A stretch of DNA of 64,000 nucleotides from Rugamonas sp. A1-17 (GTDB lineage Bacteria; Pseudomonadota; Gammaproteobacteria; Burkholderiales; Burkholderiaceae_D). Shown piece after piece: positions 59,152 through 64,000 of this stretch (its first letter is position 1; each line of letters opens with the position of its first letter). The stretch is from contig JAJLPB010000010.1 in NCBI GenBank assembly GCA_025548565.1, positions 1 through 64,000 on the forward strand. Reading direction: 5' to 3'. Position numbers and translations under genes: made by a program. Below the pieces are notes generated by a model, which did no database searches, was not told the origin of the DNA, and was given only the letters and a program-made list of their open reading frames with translations.

Positions 59152-61062
59152 CTAGCGCAGCGCCAGACGGCCTGCACCGGCGCGCTGCGCATCCTCCAGT
59201 TTGAACACGCTGACCACCTCGGCCAAGTTGGCGGCCTGCTCCTGCAACGAGCCCGCGGCGGCGGCGGCCTCCTCCACCAGCGCGGCGTTCTGCTGCGTGG
59301 TGCTGTCGATCTCGGTCACCGCCAGGTTGACCTGCGCGATGCCTTCGCTCTGCTCGTGGCTGGCGGCGACGATCTCGCCCATGATGCTGGTCACCTGCTC
59401 CACCGATGACACGATCTTGCTCATCGTGGCGCCGGCTTCATCGACCAGCACGCTGCCGGCGTCGACCTTGGTCACCGAGTCGCCGATCAGCTCCTTGATC
59501 TCCTTGGCCGCGCCGGCCGAGCGCTGCGCCAGGTTGCGCACCTCGGATGCCACCACCGCGAATCCACGGCCCTGCTCGCCCGCGCGCGCCGCTTCCACCG
59601 CCGCGTTCAAGGCCAGGATGTTGGTCTGGAACGCGATGCCATCGATCACGCCGATGATGTCGACGATCTTGCGCGAGCTGTCCTTGATCGACACCATGGT
59701 CTGCACCACCCGCCCCACCACCTCGCCGCCCTCGGTCGCGTAACCGGACGCGGACTGCACCAGCTGGTTGGCGTGCCGGGCGCTCTCCGCGTTCTGCGTC
59801 ACGGTGGCCGTCAGTTGCTCCATCGCGGACGCGGTCTCCTCCAGGCTGGACGCCTGCGCCTCGGTGCGCGACGACAGGTCCAGGTTGCCGCTGGCGATCT
59901 CGCTGGACGCGGTAGCGATGGTCTCCGTACTGTCGCGCACCTGGCGTATCGTGGCGTTCAGCGACGACACGAAGCGGTTGAAGCCATCGGCCAGCGCGCC
60001 GACCTCGTCCTCGCTCTCGACCGTCATGCGGCGGCTCAGGTCGCCATTGCCGTCGGCGATCTCGCCCAGCATCTGCGCGGCGCGCGCCACCGGTGCGGCG
60101 ATCGCCCGGCTGACCAGGAACACCACGAACAAGCCGATGCCGCCCCCCACCAGGCCGCCCACCAGCGCCGAGATCGTCACCGAACGCGTGACCGCGCCCA
60201 GCACCTCGGACTCCGGCACCTCGGCGATCACGTACATATTCAGCTCCGGCACAAACGACGACGCCACCAGCCGCTTGCCGCCCGGCGCCGAATACGCGGC
60301 GCTGGCGTAGCTCTGGCCGCCGAGCAGCTTGGTGCTCAGCTCGGCATTGAAGCCCGGCAGATCCTTCATATAGTGCTGCCCGTCCGCCAGCGCGGTATCG
60401 TGGTGCACGATCAGCATGCCGTTCGGCCGCACCAGGTACACAAAGCCGGACTCGCCGACCTTGTAGCTGCGGATGTTCTCGGCCAGCTTGTTGACCGCCA
60501 GGCCCAGGCTGGCCACGCCGATCTTGCCGTCGCCGGTGTCGAAGCGCGTGTTGATGAAGACGTTGTAGGTACTGGCGCCCGGCTCCTTGTCCAGGTTCAG
60601 CGAGTACGGCTTGCCGCTGGCGAGGAAGCCATAGAACCACTGGTCGGCCGCCGCGCCCTTGTCCAGCGTGCGGTTGTAACCCTTGTCGTCGAAGTACTTG
60701 CCGGTGCTGGCCGAGACCCACGACACCGCCGCCGCTTTCGCGCTCTTGCGGATGCTGGCCGCGTACGCGGTCCATGCCGGCAGGCCGCTGTCGGGCAGGC
60801 CGGCTTTTTCCCAGTCCAGCAGGAAGGTGTTGGCGCCGACCGACAGCGTGGCCGCCAGCGGCTCGCCGATCTGGCGCAAGATGTCGTTGCGGATCTCGCC
60901 CACCTCGGCCGGCAGCTCCTGGTTCACCACCCGCTCGCGGATGCTGTTGCCCGTCATGACCACGCTCAGCGTGGCCGACACCGCCAGGAACAGCAGCAGG
61001 CAGGCCGCCATGCTGAGCATCAGTTTTTGCTGGATCGACAAACGACGCAGAAGACTAGCCAT
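59152..61062 (-). CDS. methyl-accepting chemotaxis protein with Cache sensor
   Basis: A 636-residue chemoreceptor with TM1 (about 13-33), a periplasmic Cache-type sensor (about 40-275), TM2 (about 290-312), HAMP (about 315-370), and a signalling hairpin whose tip reads GIAFQTNILALNAAVEAARA. It has no C-terminal NWETF-type pentapeptide. It senses an unknown small molecule and controls CheA/CheW, none of which are nearby. It is convergent with the NTPase gene, 7 bases apart. Confidence 0.93.
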   Translation of the reverse strand: MASLLRRLSIQQKLMLSMAACLLLFLAVSATLSVVMTGNSIRERVVNQELPAEVGEIRNDILRQIGEPLAATLSVGANTFLLDWEKAGLPDSGLPAWTAYAASIRKSAKAAAVSWVSASTGKYFDDKGYNRTLDKGAAADQWFYGFLASGKPYSLNLDKEPGASTYNVFINTRFDTGDGKIGVASLGLAVNKLAENIRSYKVGESGFVYLVRPNGMLIVHHDTALADGQHYMKDLPGFNAELSTKLLGGQSYASAAYSAPGGKRLVASSFVPELNMYVIAEVPESEVLGAVTRSVTISALVGGLVGGGIGLFVVFLVSRAIAAPVARAAQMLGEIADGNGDLSRRMTVESEDEVGALADGFNRFVSSLNATIRQVRDSTETIATASSEIASGNLDLSSRTEAQASSLEETASAMEQLTATVTQNAESARHANQLVQSASGYATEGGEVVGRVVQTMVSIKDSSRKIVDIIGVIDGIAFQTNILALNAAVEAARAGEQGRGFAVVASEVRNLAQRSAGAAKEIKELIGDSVTKVDAGSVLVDEAGATMSKIVSSVEQVTSIMGEIVAASHEQSEGIAQVNLAVTEIDSTTQQNAALVEEAAAAAGSLQEQAANLAEVVSVFKLEDAQRAGAGRLALR

Positions 61063-61218
61063 GACACCCCCAAAAAGTTAAATCAGCGTAATCGAAGAGT
61101 ATTGCCATGCGCAACCTAAAATTTCCGCTCCGTGCCGGCCAACAACGCAACCAATCGAACAGGCTGTAGGGGCGCTTTCGCCATATCATTCAGCCAATAT
61201 AGAGACTATTTAACGACG

Positions 61219-62643
61219 ATGCTTACGAAACTTTCGTTTCGCCAGCTGCTGCTGGGCGTCTTCCTGTTGATCGCCGTGCTGCTGAGCGCCGCTTCGCTGC
61301 ACGCGCTGTGGACGCTAGACCGGCTCGCCGCCCACAGCCGCGACAGCGGACGCCATGCCCTGGCACTGACCGAAAACACCCAGCAACTGGCCGAGCGCAG
61401 CGTGGCGATGACGCGCAGCGCGCGCCAGTTCCTGGTGCTGGACGACCCCGCCTTCCGCAAGCGTTACGCCGACGCCTGGCGCGAGGCGCGCGCGGCGCTG
61501 GACGCGGTGTCCGCCGCCCTGCCCTACACGCCGCCGTCCACCTTCGAGCGCTGGCGCCACGCCGGCGAGCAAGCGTGGGAGCTGTTGCAGGCACCGGCGC
61601 GTCCGCGTTCCAGCGCGCGCCAGCAGGCGCTGGAGAAAGTGCTGGCGCCGCTGCCTGCCGTGAACGCCGAGCTGGCCGACGAGGTCAAACAGGAAGTCGA
61701 CCGCCGCAACGGCGAGCTGCTCACCGAGCTGGACCAGCGGCGCGGCGTGCTCAAGGGCCAGGTGATCGCCTCCATCGTGCTGGCCGCGCTGCTGGCCGGC
61801 GGCTTCGGCCTGTGGCTGTCGCGCCCGCTGGCGCAGATCGAATCGGCCATCGACCGGCTTGGCGAGAACCGCTACGACCAGCCCATCGCCGTGCGCGGCC
61901 CGAGCGACCTGCAGCACGTGGGCCAGCAGCTGAACTGGCTGCGCCAGCGCTTGTCGGACCTGGAGGAGGACAAGGCCCGCTTCCTGCGCCACATCTCGCA
62001 CGAGCTCAAGACGCCGCTGGCCGCGCTGCGCGAAGGCGTGGCGCTGCTGGAGGACGGCGTGGCCGGAACCTTGTCGCCCAACCAGCGCGAGATCGCCGGC
62101 ATCCTGAACCAGAACACGGCGGCGCTGCAATCGCAGATCGAGGCGCTGCTGCGCTACAACGCCGCCACCTTCGACGCCCATCGCCTGCAACGCGAGCCGG
62201 CCGACATGGCGGCGCTGCTGGCGCAGGCCGTGGCCGCGCAGCGCTTGCAATGGCAGGCCGCCGGGCTGGGCGTCGCCATCGAAGGCCGGGCGCGGCCGAT
62301 CGCGGTCGACACCGAGAAGATGGCGGTCGCCATCGGCAACCTGCTGTCGAACGCCGTGCGCTTCAGCCCGCGCGGCGGGCAGGTGACGTTCCGCATCGCC
62401 GAGGCCGACGGCAAGCTGCTGCTCGACTGCGTCGACCAGGGACCGGGCGTGGCGCCGGACGACGCCGCCCGCATCTTCGAACCGTTTTACCAGGGCACGC
62501 GCCAGCCTGCCGGCGCGCGCCGGGGCAATGGCATCGGCCTGTCCATCGTCTACGAATACGTCGCCGCCCACGGCGGCGCCTTGCAACTGCTGCCCTCCGA
62601 CCAGGGCGCGCACTTCCGGATCGAACTGCCTCATGAAACGTAA
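61219..62643 (+). CDS. glrK: sensor histidine kinase (GlrK/QseE-like)
   Basis: A 474-residue kinase with TM1 (about 10-30), a helical periplasmic domain (about 35-170), TM2 (about 175-195), HAMP, HisKA with RHISHELKTPLAALREG, and HATPase_c with N-box NLLSNAVRFSP and GNGIGLSIV. The gene order kinase - lipoprotein - sigma-54 regulator matches the GlrK-QseG-GlrR system of gammaproteobacteria. The start at 61219 (MLTKLSF) has no strong ribosome-binding site. It overlaps the next gene by 11 bases. Confidence 0.88.
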   Translation: MLTKLSFRQLLLGVFLLIAVLLSAASLHALWTLDRLAAHSRDSGRHALALTENTQQLAERSVAMTRSARQFLVLDDPAFRKRYADAWREARAALDAVSAALPYTPPSTFERWRHAGEQAWELLQAPARPRSSARQQALEKVLAPLPAVNAELADEVKQEVDRRNGELLTELDQRRGVLKGQVIASIVLAALLAGGFGLWLSRPLAQIESAIDRLGENRYDQPIAVRGPSDLQHVGQQLNWLRQRLSDLEEDKARFLRHISHELKTPLAALREGVALLEDGVAGTLSPNQREIAGILNQNTAALQSQIEALLRYNAATFDAHRLQREPADMAALLAQAVAAQRLQWQAAGLGVAIEGRARPIAVDTEKMAVAIGNLLSNAVRFSPRGGQVTFRIAEADGKLLLDCVDQGPGVAPDDAARIFEPFYQGTRQPAGARRGNGIGLSIVYEYVAAHGGALQLLPSDQGAHFRIELPHET

Positions 62644-63208
62644 TTCCCCCTTGCTGTTACTGCTGCTCGGCCTGTCGCTGGCCGGCTGCACGCTGACTCC
62701 CCCCCGGCCGCCGCTGCCCACACCGGCCGAAGTGACGCTGCCGCCACCACCGGCCATCGTCGAGCTGCCGCCGCCACCGCCGCCGGACGAAGTCGGTCCG
62801 CTGCTCAACTATCACCAGCAGCTGCGCAAGATGACGCAGGGCGACATGCTCAAGGAGTTGAGCGGACTGAGCCTGCAACAGCGCAGCCCGCGCGTGGCGG
62901 TCCAGATGGGCATGGTGCTGATGCTCACGCGCGGCAGCGGCGACCTGGCGCGCGCGCAGGCGCTGCTCGACAGCGTGGCCACCGCCACCGAGACCGAGGC
63001 GCAGCCGTTCAAGGCGCTGGCGCAGCTGTTGTCCAGCAATTGCGCGGAGACGCGCCGGCTGGCCGAACACGCCGACAAGCTGGCTATCCAGCAAAAGGAC
63101 AGCCAGCGCCGCATCGATCAGCTCAACGAGATGCTGGAAGGCTTGAAGACCATCGAGCGCACGCTGCCGGCCCGTCCGGCGCCGGGGCCGCAGGCGGTGA
63201 TCAAATGA
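62633..63208 (+). CDS. qseG: QseG-like outer-membrane lipoprotein
   Basis: A 191-residue lipoprotein with signal peptide and lipobox LAGCT (Cys about 19), a very proline-rich stretch (PPPPPAIVELPPPPPPDEVG-like, about 24-52), and an alpha-helical body with a coiled coil near the C terminus (about 145-180). In the related enterobacterial system QseG links the kinase to the outer membrane. It overlaps the kinase gene by 11 bases and the GlrR-like start by 4 (ATGA). Confidence 0.8.
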   Translation: MKRNSPLLLLLLGLSLAGCTLTPPRPPLPTPAEVTLPPPPAIVELPPPPPPDEVGPLLNYHQQLRKMTQGDMLKELSGLSLQQRSPRVAVQMGMVLMLTRGSGDLARAQALLDSVATATETEAQPFKALAQLLSSNCAETRRLAEHADKLAIQQKDSQRRIDQLNEMLEGLKTIERTLPARPAPGPQAVIK

Positions 63209-64000
63209 GCGGCCCGCGTGGAAGCCTGACAGCCGGCCACGACGCGGCCGAGGCGGCAACGCATGCCGAGGCGGCGGTCCGCGAGCCCGGCGCACTGACC
63301 CGCGCCGGCGACAACGGCGCGCCGCGCAGCGCCGCCGCCGGCCAGGGCGCGCACCTGCTGCTGGTGGACGACGACGCCGACCTGCTGCGTCTGCTGTCAA
63401 TGCGCCTGAGCGCCAACGGCTACCGCGTGACGGCGGTCGGCAGCGCGGAGGCGGCGCTGGCGCGCCTGTCGATCGAGCTGCCGCGCCTGGTCATCACCGA
63501 CATCCGCCTGCCGGACCGCGACGGCATGTCGCTGTTCCAGGAAATCCGCAGCAGCTATCCGGCCCTGCCGGTGATCCTGCTGACCGCGCACGGCACCATC
63601 CCGGACGCGGTCGAAGCCACCACCTTGGGCGCCTTCGCCTACCTGACCAAGCCGTTCGACGCCAAGACGCTGCTGGAGCGCATCGTGCAAGCGCTGAGCC
63701 TGTCCGCGCCGGAGGCCGGCCCCGCCAGCGGCGACCACGCCTGGCGCGCCGGCCTGATCAGCCGCAGCCAATGCATGGACGAGCTGCTGGCCGAAGCGCG
63801 GCTGGTGGCGGCCTCCGACGCCAGCATCCTGATCCGTGGCGAAAGCGGCACCGGCAAGGAACTGCTGGCCAACGCCATCCACCGCGCCAGCCGGCGCAGC
63901 AAGGCGCCGTTCATCGCCGTCAACTGCGGCGCGATCCCGGAGGCGCTGCTGGAGTCCGAACTGTTCGGCCACATCAAGGGCGCCTACACCGGCGCCGTCT
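63205..64000 (+). CDS. glrR: sigma-54-dependent response regulator (GlrR-like), partial
   Basis: The reading frame stays open at the window end. About 265 residues are seen: an unusual 50-residue N-terminal extension rich in Ala/Gly, a receiver domain (LLLVDDDADLL; acceptor Asp in VITDIRLPDRDG), and the start of the AAA+ sigma-54 interaction domain with Walker A RGESGTGKELLA and GAIPEALLESELFGH. It would activate sigma-54 promoters after phosphorylation by the GlrK-like kinase. The start at 63205 is set by the ATGA overlap with the lipoprotein gene. Confidence 0.92.
   Translation, partial: MSGPRGSLTAGHDAAEAATHAEAAVREPGALTRAGDNGAPRSAAAGQGAHLLLVDDDADLLRLLSMRLSANGYRVTAVGSAEAALARLSIELPRLVITDIRLPDRDGMSLFQEIRSSYPALPVILLTAHGTIPDAVEATTLGAFAYLTKPFDAKTLLERIVQALSLSAPEAGPASGDHAWRAGLISRSQCMDELLAEARLVAASDASILIRGESGTGKELLANAIHRASRRSKAPFIAVNCGAIPEALLESELFGHIKGAYTGAV

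Overview
The window is a GC-rich, gene-dense stretch from a Gram-negative betaproteobacterium. The gene complement suggests Oxalobacteraceae (Duganella/Massilia/Rugamonas-like): a tripartite RND pump, a Bug-type (TctC) receptor, a Burkholderiales-style general porin, a TctDE-like two-component system, many sensor kinases, and a long aryl-polyene-type pigment cluster. The taxon is inferred from gene content, not from a marker gene.

Layout. 0-3.1 kb is an integrated-element edge: two low-GC hypothetical genes, a tyrosine recombinase, an AlpA-like excisionase/regulator, tandem 12-mers and tRNA-Pro(GGG). 3.2-4.7 kb holds a sirtuin and a fumarylacetoacetate-hydrolase-family enzyme. 4.8-11.4 kb is a TetR-linked RND multidrug efflux operon with a clear operator at its head. 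11.5-16.9 kb carries a membrane diguanylate cyclase, a double-domain KaiC-like ATPase and a tightly linked hybrid histidine kinase. 16.9-22.8 kb has an LplT-PlsC fusion, a small antitoxin-like ORF, a NarL-type two-component pair, TonB and a polysaccharide deacetylase.

22.8-39.7 kb is one co-directional run of 19 genes, most with overlapping stop and start codons, that encodes a type II PKS of the aryl polyene/flexirubin/xanthomonadin type. It has two ACPs, two ketosynthases, a chain-length factor, a ketoreductase, a dehydratase, an AMP-ligase/dehydratase fusion, a thioesterase, acyl- and glycosyltransferases, LolA/MMPL/DUF3261 export proteins and a phosphopantetheinyl transferase. Two extras stand out: an aromatic amino acid ammonia-lyase, which would supply a cinnamate or coumarate starter, and a flavoprotein with flavin-halogenase motifs. 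Together these predict a possibly halogenated aryl polyene linked to an outer-membrane lipid.

40.1-49.4 kb contains a small outer-membrane protein, an Fbp-like ABC importer, a solitary Bug receptor, a porin and a TctD/TctE-like regulatory pair. 49.5-59.1 kb looks rearranged: rraB, a 5'-truncated YciI gene, an S41 peptidase, a LytS/LytTR pair, a GST, an orphan ModA-like protein, a methyltransferase, a monooxygenase, a flavoprotein and its divergent TetR, a P-loop NTPase, and two decayed copies of the same small membrane-protein gene about 5 kb apart. 59.2-64 kb has a chemoreceptor and a GlrK-QseG-GlrR operon cut by the window end.
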